From assembly GCA_019828545.1 (NCBI GenBank), contig JACVRA010000210.1:186531-250530 (forward strand): a stretch of 64,000 nucleotides of DNA, in the 5' to 3' direction. The stretch's first letter is position 1, and every line of letters begins with the position of its first letter. The position numbers and the translations under genes are program-made. The notes beneath the pieces are model-generated. The model was not told where the DNA came from, ran no database searches, and saw only the letters and a program-made list of their open reading frames with translations. The stretch is from Paracamarosporium sp. OC-R06-R3 (Eukaryota; Ascomycota; Dothideomycetes; Pleosporales; Didymosphaeriaceae). This document shows, piece after piece, positions 11,927-23,077 of this stretch.

Positions 11927-13360
11927 ATGCCCCGGACGCGGCAAGGTCCTCCAACGCCCGAAATCCAGGAAGAACCCGTAAACCGATACACTACCGACAT
12001 ACCAATATTTGATAAATTTTCAACCGAGAAAATCTTGGCGGAGCGATGGACAGCCGGTGTACGCATGAAAGCGTCGTTTCTTTCAATCGACCTTGCCATG
12101 CTCGGACGTGTCGATATGGCGACCCGGATCCAAGAGCTCCTTCATAATCGCAACTATATCCCCGAGGGCATGTATGATGGAGCAAGAAACTATTGGCCAT
12201 GCCTCAACTTCGCATGGGAGGCAGCGCAGATCCAGGGCCCTAATATGGACGACGACGAAGCGCTGCAAGAGAGACAAAAAGAGGACGTAGCATGGATGGA
12301 AACCCGATGTTTTAAAGAATCAATCGAACCATCAGACCCTCAGGAAAAAATACATAAAGCGAATTTGGAACAAAGACTGAAACACATTTTTGATGTGGGC
12401 ATTGATGAGTTCGATGAAGATGAGGTCGTGGCAACAATGACAGAACTGTTAGGTCTATGCCGACCAGGTACCTTTCAGGGTGGCGCTATTCGGTCCCGCG
12501 CTATTGACTACTTGGTGGAGAAAGGAAGAAAGGAAGAAGCGTTGAAACTGCTAGGTGTGAGCGCGCAGGTTGTACAGGAGCACTATGATGATTTATACAA
12601 CGAGATGCCTAGATTGAGGTACGCGTGGAGATTACTCATTACAGGTGCGCTGTGTTCTCAGCTTGGTATCGATGAAAAGGTGCTCGAAGCGAAAGGCGCA
12701 GAGGCAATTTGGGCACTCGAACAACGACTCCGCAATGGGCCTGTTCGCCCGCTAGAATCAAAATCCCTGGACGAGCTAGTCAAAATAATTGAGACTAATC
12801 ATTCAAGGAAGGTCCGGCAACTACCTGCCTCGGACGTTGATATCGCCGCCGCGGAAGATCGCCTTGAACTAGAGCTGCCAGAAGATTTCAAAGCATTCCT
12901 TCGCTTGACAGATGGTTTCGTCAAGTTCGATCATTACGAAAGGTATGATACGATTAACGGCACAAAGAGTCTAGAATGGAAGCCTCCCCTGATCCGAGAA
13001 TTCCGGCTCAGCTTGCTCCCCGGCTTCGACGCATATGGTGGCCCAGATATCGAGCCAGTCACGCTTGATCGTATCGTCCCGCTGAATGATACCAGCTGTG
13101 ACGTGTATGAATATGTGTACTTAGTAGAGCCAAAGTACCTAGACGAAGCGCGAACCAGACTACGTCAATACTGCGATACAGAAGCCGAACCATGGATGAA
13201 AAAGATTCTGAACATGTGTATCAAGGATTATTTTGGGAGCTGGGAGGCTCTGGAACAGCTTACTTGGGGCGTTGTTCGGTTTGCGCGGTACGAAACGTAT
13301 TTTGAACCAGGATTTCGTATGTATTTAGAGTATTTAGCGAAGCGATCGGGGGGATGGTGA
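11927..13360 (+). CDS. SMI1/KNR4-domain protein
   Basis: Single exon, 477 aa from the ATG at 11927; the longer reading frame upstream opens with GTG, so this ATG was chosen. The C-terminal half contains an SMI1/KNR4 (SUKH-type) fold: LPASDVDIAAAEDRLELELPEDFKAFLRLTDGF at about residues 310-345, followed by a hydrophobic strand-rich region. The N-terminal half is alpha-helical and acidic, with no domain I can name. In yeast, Knr4/Smi1 links cell-wall synthesis to signalling, but fungal SMI1/KNR4 proteins of this size with a helical N-terminus are diverse and many have no known role. The domain call is good; the function is unknown. Confidence 0.82.
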   Translation: MPRTRQGPPTPEIQEEPVNRYTTDIPIFDKFSTEKILAERWTAGVRMKASFLSIDLAMLGRVDMATRIQELLHNRNYIPEGMYDGARNYWPCLNFAWEAAQIQGPNMDDDEALQERQKEDVAWMETRCFKESIEPSDPQEKIHKANLEQRLKHIFDVGIDEFDEDEVVATMTELLGLCRPGTFQGGAIRSRAIDYLVEKGRKEEALKLLGVSAQVVQEHYDDLYNEMPRLRYAWRLLITGALCSQLGIDEKVLEAKGAEAIWALEQRLRNGPVRPLESKSLDELVKIIETNHSRKVRQLPASDVDIAAAEDRLELELPEDFKAFLRLTDGFVKFDHYERYDTINGTKSLEWKPPLIREFRLSLLPGFDAYGGPDIEPVTLDRIVPLNDTSCDVYEYVYLVEPKYLDEARTRLRQYCDTEAEPWMKKILNMCIKDYFGSWEALEQLTWGVVRFARYETYFEPGFRMYLEYLAKRSGGW

Positions 13361-14983
13361 TGTTGAAGATATGTAATGGAAACAGTTCCCCATCCTACAA
13401 AATCTCTATTCAATGGATGTAAAGTCCAAAGGTATACCATAGCCTCTTGAGTAGTGGCGAATAACGTAAGCCTTCGGAAATATGGTCGCAAGGCTTCAGG
13501 CGATAAGTAATTGTGCGCTTTGAACAACGTAACATATGGCTGCTTTACGCATATCTCCTTGCCTTTAAGAATGTGATTCACATATAGCTGTAGGCATCGA
13601 GGTGATTACGTATGGACACGCTCCGGTTCCCACGCGTAGGTGATTCTGTGCACTACGGAGCATGCATTAGACTGTATGGACATATCCTATTTGCTTTTAC
13701 TCAACAAAGCATTGATTTGCATTTTCCGAGCCAATGAAATAAGTCAAGTAAACTTACACGATATGTAGGTGGCTTTGGACTGGCCTCGGTTGGTGTTCAT
13801 TGACGGTTGGATCACATCAATAAGACTTGCATTCTCACTGGACAATCTCGAGTCATGAGATACATAATACATGATATTCGCGCTGTCGCTTTTACGGAAT
13901 ACTCTGCGTTAGCGCATATTGCAGCTCCATGTGCTTGCTGTAACAGGTGCCTTATAAGGACGGATATTCTAGTCTTGTTTGAGCTAATAATACACCGTGT
14001 GATGATATACGTGAAAGAAGTGCTATTAAACATTGTACAGCGATACATACGTCTCTTTCTATGCCCAGGTTGCAATGCAGACGTCTCGCTGGATCCTCGC
14101 TGACGTCTCGCTAGGTGTCTGGTAAGAATCTATGACATATCCTTAGTGGGGCTCCAGTGAGGGGCCGGCAAGGATTCTTATGGGGGAGAAAAAATAAGAG
14201 AACTTTGACGTTTGGGGACGTAACATTCTTTGCATGCCACGCGTGTTACTCTGAGGTTTTGCTAATCGTCCCCCTCAAACAATCCAGTATCTGCGCGGTT
14301 GACTAGCCACAAGAATTTCAGACAACGTATTAGCTGGATCAAGGATGACGGTTACAGAGGTAGGTGTTATGTGACGCACTGACTCTCGAATGGGTGGTTC
14401 CAGAAGTGTTCATCTAAGAGGCCTTCATCTATCAATGTGACAAACTGTCTAAGAGCCTGAGTAGAATAGCAATTTTATTTAATAGCTTGCCCTGCTGCTT
14501 TTCTGTTGGTTCGACTTGTGGCTATAGCTCTAAGAGCAAACATGCTTTTATTCCGGAAACTTTGCATGTAGTAGAAATTACCTGATAGAATGGCTCTGGT
14601 GCAAGTGATTGTGAGGCGAAACATGCCACTTTGTTAACCACAATAATAGTGCTCGTTAGTTACACAATTGATAGGTGAATGCTGTAGTATTTACAATAAG
14701 AACTAGGCAACGTGAGACCATCCATTAAGGTGCATGAATAATCCATTCGTCTTAAATGCTTGCAAAATATGCCAGGAGTATTCCATAGCAGCTCGCATGA
14801 CGAGAGGTGCTGAAGGCCTGGGCATGCAAAAGGGTTGCTGTGAGACGCGGGGATAGTTCAGAGTTTCTAGATTCTGTGTTAATGGGAAGACGAACTTGGA
14901 TTGCATCTAATAAGCCCTGTAAACTTTCGAATAAATCAAACTAGATATGGGATCATTGATAGGAAGGTGTTAAACCTCATTGC
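13361..14983. other. Intergenic
   Basis: AT-leaning DNA with no supported gene. A short direct repeat of GACGTCTCGCT occurs twice near 14080-14113. This is the 3' side of the FAD monooxygenase gene. Confidence 0.45.
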
Positions 14984-17007
14984 TTAAATCGACCCTGCTA
15001 TGCTAGGCAGGCGATGAGCAAGGTACTCTACGGCCTGCTCACACTCGCCTACATACTCAATATAACAGTCCGGCCTGACAAGAACCGCGTATCTGTCATC
15101 TGTTTTTACCCATGAGCATCCAAAAGCCTTGGGCAAGTCCGCTCCATTATGATTTAATGTTTGTGTCCTTTTCACGCCGGAGCGCATTGCTTCCAGCGGT
15201 TTCATGGGGATGATCGTTAAGAACAATGATTCTCTTACCACACCCACAGAGAAATTCGCATTGCCGATGATTAAGAGCAAGTACCGCCCGTATATAAGCT
15301 TTTGGTATAGCCTGATCGTGTCTTTTGTTACCGGCTCTTGTAGCCATAGATCTGGACACCTCTCCCCCGCCTTGAAGATGCCTCTCTCAGATTCTTTGAC
15401 TAGAGGCGAATGAAGACCAGAGTACGTAACTCCCATACCGGTAATGAACCCGGCATTCTTCTCAATGAGTTCGACATATGATGTCGCCTGGGCCATAGTC
15501 GATCGTACGAGTTTTGAGGCAACGTCAACGACTTCTCTGGCGGTGGCCCTGCGTTCGATATCATAGCTACCGAGTAAATCATCTCGCAGTGCCAGATCGA
15601 GATCAGGCAAATTAATCAAGAAATGTAGACGCCATATCAGGTTGAACGCGTCCGAAAGCCCAGTGTTCATGCCTTGACCCCCGTTCACAGCGTGTCTAGA
15701 GATGGGGAAATTGTCAGTCTCTCTCACAAATAGAAGTTTTTGATACGGTACGTACACGTGCGCTGCATCTCCAGCTAAGATATAAGGGCCTTGACGTGAC
15801 GGGTGGACAAATTCTGTAGCTACGCGTTCCTTGACTGATACGACCTCAGCTCGAATACCCTTCAAATAAGATATTGTGGGCTGTCTTACTTTCAAACCGA
15901 CTAAGCCACTCCACGTGGGTAAAATTGACACTATGCGGTGCCATGTGTCGTCGAATCGATGCTTCTGCTTTCTCCTGGGTGATATCGCCGTCCAAGAGCA
16001 CATAGAATCTTTGCATACCTCGCTCACTACAACATCGTTAGCCAGGCTTCTTACTGAATGCAAATCTGAGCTGACTAGATGCTTACCGTGGGATCCAAGC
16101 GACACGTGACTCTCCGTCGATTTCCAACGTCACAATCTGTTTCCCTACGGGGAAAGTAGTTTCGATCCAACAATCCATGACCGTCCACACCATGTTCGGT
16201 TTTGTACCTTCCCAACCAATACCCAAGGACGTTCTCAGAAAACTCCGTGCTCCATCTGCTGCAATGCAGTACCTGGCTCGTACGGTACGTTTGGCTGTCC
16301 TGACGATGACACCGGCAGGAGAGGTAGTGTGGGAAACATCAAGCACTGGTTCCGCGTAGTGAATTGGAATGTCAAGGTTTGAGGCAAGAAGGTGCTCGAT
16401 ATATGGCTGCCCTATCATGAGCAAGTTGTCGTAGAATGTATGTGGGATACTGTTCCACCAATGACTTTGGCGCGATGTGATCTGGCCCTTTGCGTAAGTT
16501 GTACTAGCTGACGATAACGTAAGCCTAGCTTTAGCAATACTGAGATTTTCTGAAATGCTCACTGTTACATTTGATACCTCGACTTAGTAGGCTTTGTAGG
16601 ATTGTAGTATCTTGGCCTCCGTCCCTTTTGAAGTTGCTCACAACCTCGAGGTATTGCTGGCTTCGTGCAGTGATGGCATCCGCCCCACCAACTTGTAGTG
16701 GGCCATCCTTTGCATCGAATACACAAACCTTTAGACCAAGCTGGCGCGCGAGCACTGCAGAGAGTAGACCTGTCGGGCCGGCTATTGAGTAGTTAGTATG
16801 TAAGTCGCAGCAACTACACTTCTTAATCTCGATACCAGTATGCTTACCTCCGACAATGACAAGATCAAAATCGGCTTGTTGCACTCTTCCATCCAAACCC
16901 TGGTCGTTGAATACGTCTCCATTACTCTTCAGATCTTCGGTCTGATGCGCCTTGGTAGCGAACAGTCGCTTCAGAATGTTTGGAACGAAACACTGTAAAC
17001 TTCTCAT
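14984..17007 (-). CDS. FAD-dependent aromatic-ring monooxygenase (phenol 2-monooxygenase type)
   Basis: Six exons (16848-17007, 16563-16781, 16087-16507, 15890-16026, 15756-15834, 14984-15695) separated by introns of 66, 55, 60, 55 and 60 bp give 575 aa. Splicing restores all family motifs: the dinucleotide-binding GAGPTGL at about residue 52, the DG motif (CIAADGARS), and GDAAHVHAVNGGQGMNTG, which is split by an intron in the genome. The C-terminal ~170 residues match the thioredoxin-like extension of PheA/TfdB hydroxylases, ending near DDRYAVLVRPDCYIEY. These enzymes hydroxylate phenolic rings using NAD(P)H and O2. It sits 0.7 kb from the MFS gene and on the same strand, next to an isocyanide synthase, so tailoring of an aromatic natural product is a reasonable inference. 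The substrate is unknown. Confidence 0.9.
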
Positions 17008-17714
17008 GCCGATTCAAATCGTCGATGAAGGAAAAAGCGGCCACAATTGTAAAAGGTTGTAAGTTTTCGTTGCACTTTGCTAGGTACATTCTCCATCGAC
17101 AACGTACATTTCGCGTCCACATGATCTTGAGACTATCGATCTGCATCTTGTTTTACCATATGTGAAATTTTTTCACTGGCGAGCCAGAACGAGTCCGGAA
17201 GGTCAGAATCTTGTCTAAAGCACCCACAGGATGAATGACCTGACATACGAGGCAGGCCGGAAGCCCTAAACAGGCAGCTGATGGATGCCCCCACTCACGC
17301 GGTGCCTCTTGGAGAGTTTAGGCTGATACACTACTTATCCTGATAGTGGTTCTTATCCTTTCAGCAACCATACAGGCGTTGTTCGACTTGTCTGAGCAAT
17401 GACCTGTATATCGAAAAGAATAAGTCATTTCATCCGATTCAATGAAGATTTCCGCTGCAATTCAGCGGACCCGCGTCGCCTATGAGTTCATTCTAGCATG
17501 GCCTTACAAAAGTCGGAAGGAAAACGATTGGTAGGACTACTGGAAGATTCGCGCATTGTCAGGGATTCTAGCATCATACTTGTGATATGCCTGGAGTCCG
17601 AAAGCCGTGGCAATTTTACCATTTCTCCAGCAATAATGTAGATGTTTCTGTCCGTATCACCTTCCATTCTTGTAGGGAAATTGCCTTCTCATCAGCTAGC
17701 GGTGCCGAGGTGCA
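17008..17714. other. Upstream region of the monooxygenase
   Basis: No coding sequence supported. It separates the monooxygenase start from the stop of the MFS gene on the same strand. Confidence 0.4.
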
Positions 17715-19008
17715 TCAGCTGCCATCGGCCCGCCCGTTCTTGGCACGTACGTCCAATTGCCATGAAACCACCAACAGACATCCGCCTGCCAGATTGAGTC
17801 CTGCACAGTAAAGTGCAAGACCTCTCCATGCAGCCTCGGGATTTTTCAGTATTGCGCCAGCCACGGGATTACCAATCAAGCTCGCCAGCGCATTGGCTGC
17901 GAAGACTATCCCTAATCTACCACCAAGCCGGCTCATATCGTTCGTAAGTGATGCAGCAGAGGCAGGGATCATAGAGATTACACTGCCACTGAAAAATCCA
18001 TATGCAACGACCCAGGTGACGATGCTGGCAACGGATATGTCGATGTAGGTCCAGCCTGCTGCGAGCAGGCCGCAAGCGATGGCAGCCAGTCCCTGCATGA
18101 TTGTAGGACCCGATTTGACCTTGTCTGCTAGAAAACTTGGTGCAATCCGACCCACCAGACCTCCAGCGTTTAGGATGCTGAGAAGGTGATAGGGTTTGAT
18201 GTCCCGCAGTGGGGCGTGGGTCTGACGTATCCAAGTGGGAACGTAGAAATATGGAATATAAAGTCCACCGAAGGAGAGGGCAACACCAGCGACGAATACG
18301 GCATAGCAGGGCTCGCTTAAACATCGAACCTCGTACAAGGTCCGTTTTGCAGGGTTGAGGGTCAGCTCACGGCGTTGGCGTAGGAGCAAGCCACCAATAC
18401 CTGTCGTAATGAAAACTACCAGGGCAATGGCACGCATAGCCCAGTTGAACCCTATGAGGTTGAGAAGTTGTCGTACAAGGAATGGATATGCAATGCCACC
18501 GACGGAGGCGCCCGTATTTGCGAGTCCGACGGCGAGTGACCTGTGCGCAATGAAGTAAGATGGTACTATTGCGGTCGATGGAACAAGAAGCAAGCTCATC
18601 CCAAGCCCCGAAAGTACTCCTTGCGATAGGAAAACTTGGTAATATCTTGGTCGATGATTGTCAGTGAATTCTCCGCTGATCGAGGTAAGCACCATGGCAA
18701 ACGTCACAAGAACGCCGCCAATAGCTACCATTCGCTGTGCGAAGCCTTTATCCACAAAGCTTCCTGTCGCAGATCCGCAGAATAGCAATAGGAATGTCTG
18801 TGCGGATCCAATCCATGATATGGAAGATGGTGTGGAAAGCGGGGGATCGAACAAGTAGTAGTATTCTTGAAAAACACCGAACGCGTTTATCAGGCCCCTG
18901 CCTTATGTTAGACAGAAGTCGCCAAAGATTTTGGCAGTTATACCAGGAATTAAACATGAGCAAAAAGCCTGCAACGACCTGGTACCATGGAGTCCATCGT
19001 GAGGCCAT
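17715..19008 (-). CDS. MFS transporter, monocarboxylate-transporter-like family
   Basis: Two exons (18944-19008, 17715-18897) with a 46-bp intron give 415 aa. The start is the ATG at 19008 (MASRWTPWYQVV); the reading frame extends upstream only to a TTG, so a further short upstream exon cannot be excluded because relatives usually have a longer acidic N-terminus. The first helix (QVVAGFLLMFNSWGLINAFGVFQEYY) is rebuilt by splicing and is diagnostic of the fungal MCT-like group. About 11-12 hydrophobic segments follow, with GLANTGASVGGIAYPF in the middle. Members export or import organic acids, and many lie in metabolite clusters. It is divergent from the isocyanide synthase gene across a 478-bp shared promoter, so export of its product is the leading idea. 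Confidence 0.88.
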
Positions 19009-19486
19009 CGTCGTGAGTGTCGAGCCCGAATCTCTATCGTTTGATGATTCTGAAAGATCCTGAACATTAAATACCGGTCTCAAAGCTCAGATTTGCCGGA
19101 TTCAAAGTGTTGCTACAGTGCATCGGTAGAACACCGGGAAAGGTCTAATATTCGTGATAAAGGACCCCTTGCCTAGAAGGTTGGCACAATATCTTTTTTG
19201 CGGGGCATGGAACTGCATCTGGCAAGCCTCTTCATTATGCCCCTGTTAATCGGCGATAACGCCATACAAAGAACGGGAAGGTCTTTAAATCTTGTTTCAC
19301 GTTGAGGCAAGTGAAGATCGTGTTCCAGTACGCCCCAATTTTGCTCGCACACATGACACAAATCCTTCTTACTAATGATTGAACAAGGAAGGTCGTTAGT
19401 CAGTTGAAGGTCAAAGGCATTGCCATAACAGTCGTGAACGGTGATTCTATCTCCAGAATCTACAACAAACTTGCAATACTCTTGAG
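19009..19486. promoter_or_regulatory. Shared divergent promoter: MFS / isocyanide synthase
   Basis: 478 bp between the start codons of two divergent genes, which suggests co-regulation. One short inverted element, GGCG-ATAA-CGCC near 19251-19262, is visible, but I cannot tie it to a known factor. Confidence 0.5.
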
Positions 19487-21442
19487 ATGCCTTTACTCTT
19501 GGGGGACCTTCCTGTCTCGAAAATGTGCGATGTACTGCCGTCCGGGGTGCAAATCAATGCATGGAAGACTTCTCAACGAATACTTGACATAATACTCAGG
19601 TACAAAAGTCCTATACCAAAGGATGCTACGGACCGAAGCGATGAAGGAGCAATAAAGTTCCTTGGAATGATATACGTCGCTGTGAAGACGGAACAGCCTG
19701 TGCGGATGGTCCTACCAGCCTTTCCGTTTAAGAGCCCCAATACAAAGTCCAAGGTTCTGGGGTCTGTACCAGATAAGGCGGAAGAGGTGGCTTTAGCACA
19801 TCTCAACGGTATGTGCGCAGCGATCGGAGAAATCTACGAAGCTGGCGCGAGACTAGTCATTGTCTCGGATGGCATGGTCTACAATGGTAATGCCCGCGCA
19901 TGAGAATTGATTGATTGTGCGATATTGACTTCAGTAGATCTGCTGGGAGTGCCAGACCATGTGGTTTGGAATTACGGCAAGAAGCTCCGTGCGCTAGCAA
20001 AATCCCGGAAATATCATAATATCGAGTTCGCGCGTCTCAAAGACTTGCTCCATTTTGAGCCGAACGAAGAGCAACTCGACGACATGGCGTACGCTACTGT
20101 TGCATCTACCATGCGTTTGAAGCTGATGAGCAGATATGGAAGTGTCGACTGGGATGAAGCAAGGAACGATTCAGTGGCAAAAGAAGATGATAATAAGCGT
20201 TTGACGTATTGCGGATACCTAAAGTTTCTTGAGCTAGACTTGGCTTCTACCTATCCGATCGGCGAGGACCGCACGAAGAGTCGATTCAAGAAAGGTGTTG
20301 AAAAAGTCGCAAAGTGTATGCTCGGTCGGGGTAGTGCTTTTGCTCGGGCTATAATCGACCGATTCCCTAGTCATGTGCGACTCTCTATCCATCCGTCTAC
20401 CGGTGAGGACAAAATATCCATCAACATCCTACCGGTCTCTCAGACTTTGACACCATGGCACAACACTATCGCTTTCAAAGTTGATGGGAGCATAATGGCA
20501 GGTCATCGCTCTAAATTCGAGGCTATGGAGAATATGGAACTCGTCTATAAAGATAGTGAGCCTTCCTACTTCCGCGAGAAGTCATATCTGTACGATTGGG
20601 GTGCGACGAAAGTGGCCATGGAGCCGCTGTATCCATCCGGGATTATGATTCGCCCCGCTAACGGTGCAAGGACACTAGAAATTGATGATATCAATGTTCT
20701 TAGAATCCGTGGACTAGCAGAGCAGAATTCTCCCGTTGTGCTCCGTGGTTTCGCACGAAGCAAGAATCGGGAAAGATTCGTTGCTGCGTCGTATAAACTT
20801 GGGCAGCCAATGCCCTGGAAATTTGGACTTGTGCTAGAAGTGAAGGACTGTGGGTCAGAAGGTCAGGGTCTGAATAATGTTCTCAGTGCAGAGTGGATGC
20901 CTTTCCACTTTGACGGGATGTTCAAGACGCAGAAACAAACTGATGAGCATGGTAACGACTTCCTCGTTCCTCAGCCACCGAAGTTTCAATTCTTCACTGC
21001 TATAACGCCGAGTCCAGCTGATACTGGGTACACGCTATTTTCGACCTCACGTTTGATCTTCCAACACCTCCCGAAAGATACGCCACTAGACTACCTGAGA
21101 ACCCTAACTTGGTCCGCTCGCACGGTATCTTTCGATGGATCGACGATTACAAACATGAGTTTGATTGCTTCTCATCCTTCCACGGCCGAACCATGTCTCA
21201 GATACCATGAGCGATGGCCACAAGAGAAAACACGGTTTGACCCGACTATTGTCGAGATCGAAAACGGCGACAAGGCCGTTTGTGACGTCCTGGAGTCCTT
21301 GCTGCATGATCGACGGGTCTGTTATTGGCATACATGGGAGGAAGGCGATATGCTTGTGAGCGACAACTTTTCAACCTTGCACACAAGAAGCTCTTTCACG
21401 GCCAACACTCGACGTGAACTATGGCGGATACATTTCGACTAA
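19487..21442 (+). CDS. Isocyanide synthase-dioxygenase fusion (PvcA/DIT1 domain + TauD domain)
   Basis: Two exons (19487-19886, 19938-21442; 51-bp intron) give 634 aa. Residues ~20-320 form a DIT1/PvcA isocyanide synthase domain: RILDIILRYK, then PVRMVLPAFPFKSPN, ALAHLNGMC and DGMVYNDLLGV, the last rebuilt across the intron. The PvcA family makes an isonitrile from the amino group of Tyr or Trp with ribulose 5-phosphate as carbon donor. Residues ~360-634 form a TauD/TfdA Fe(II)/2-oxoglutarate dioxygenase with the metal pair His457-x-Asp459 (PFHFDGMF), distal His about 615 (STLHTRSSF) and a terminal RELWRIHFD containing the expected Arg. This is the XanB-type architecture in which PvcA- and PvcB-like steps are fused, giving a vinyl isonitrile. 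Product identity is unknown; the fusion call is strong. Confidence 0.93.
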
Positions 21443-23077
21443 TTACATCATATATCATAGATTCGTCGTATAACTTCTAATTGAACTCTAATATCAAGCG
21501 TGCAGTAGTGGTCATGAATACTACGTCGTCAGTGAATAAAAGGAAACGAATCCGGATGACATTTGTCACAGTTGTTAGCTGCCGGGTACATCAAAATTGT
21601 ATCAGTGTATTTGTTAAGCATTGTCTTTTGTGAGTGTCTACCATCATCGATGACATTATCGAGTTGGTGCTGGCCCAGCGTGGGACCCTAGTGAGTCGGT
21701 ACCACAGCAGAGCTGCGCACTGAATGCTGTACCTTTACTAAGCTGTTAAGCTTATAGGAGACAACGACTGTTGACGAGCAGAACTTTAGGAGTCAATGCA
21801 AAAGTATGGTTTGGTGAGAATAGTGAGGAGTCATCAATGTCGTTGTGCTGGTGCATTATCGCCTAGAGTGAGCTCTAACAAGCGAACTCGATGGGGAATA
21901 CCAGGCCGCAGCTTGAACCAGAAAGCTGGCAGACGGACGGCAGATTGACAGAAGATCGACTCTGAAACAGCATAGCCGCTTCCCATCAAGGTCGAAAATG
22001 CAGATGGTACCCAGCGTTCGGTAAATCGGAAGTTCGTCCAAAGACAAAAGTGGATAGATCAAAGTTTGCTAGCTCCATAACCCCTGAGGCTGTTTTCCAA
22101 GAAAGTAGCTGATGTGGAGATACCGAGGCTCAAGCCAAAGACGGCCGAAATGTCTGAGCGCACGCTCTCGAGAGTAACAGTTGTAGGGACAGCAGGTAAC
22201 ACATCCCCTGGTCTCATCATTTCACTCAAAGTACGGACTATCATGCCGGCTTTCATCTTCCTGACTCATTTTCGCAGTCTTCTTTTCGCTATGTATCAAG
22301 GTTTGCAACCACTGTAATGATTCTCAGCGTTATGCAGTGATCTCGATATGACGTTGAGTCCTGTCTGTTCTCCCGTAGTTTCATTGCGATCGCCTCACCC
22401 GGTCGACAGTTTACATTATAATTGGCGAGATAGCAGTGGTATCTCTGTTAGGCGCGCTATATATCTTGCTTCAACCGCACGACTGAGCGCTGATGACCGA
22501 AAGCTTCATCTTGGCAGCATTACCGAACGCGCGGATACTCACACTGCCGATAGCTAAATCTACAACCCGTATAAAACTTGGTAACAGGCCGCATGTGAGT
22601 GGATAGTTGTTCTAGGATCGTCGTCACCCCCTGCGCTTTGCTCGCTTACCCCTGTCTAGCTTCCGCGGACGACTTTTTTTGGCAAGACCCCTGGCTTGCC
22701 ACTGTCGCAATCGGGTATCGCCATAACAAAACAAGAACATCTGTGGATCACCAATTCCAGATTTGAAAAAACTCCGTAACCTAAGCTGTGATCCGCATCC
22801 GCCAGCGGTGATTGTCGAAGCTTGATTGGTACCGCAACATTGCAACAACTCCACGCATTCAGCCACTGACGGATGAACTACGGGAAACGGGCGCTTGCCG
22901 AGGTCTGGATCGAAAAGCGCGACGAGGTTCTCTGAATTGCATCACTCCCATGGCTAAATGCCACTTAACCATGTCTGAGTTGGGTCTGTTTTTAGGTAGG
23001 ACAAGTATAAAGCAGGACAGCTCTACCTGAGAATAGTCACAACACCAACTTGTTTACTCCGTTGCGTGCCCATCGCC
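21443..23077. other. Intergenic with a dispersed repeat
   Basis: No gene supported. Contains one copy of the 84-bp dispersed repeat (listed separately) and the promoter of the peroxidase gene. Confidence 0.45.
21659..21742 (+). repeat. 84-bp dispersed repeat, copy 1
   Basis: Matches 52673-52756 over 84 bases with a single visible difference (C against T in GGTGYTGGCC). A diverged third copy lies at about 51136-51225. The segment TGGCCCAGCGTGG resembles a Pol III A box. No target-site duplication is evident for this copy. Confidence 0.8.

Noticed and set aside
19251..19262. GGCG-ATAA-CGCC inverted element as a regulator site
   Set aside because: Too short, and I found no second copy in the other promoters of the block.
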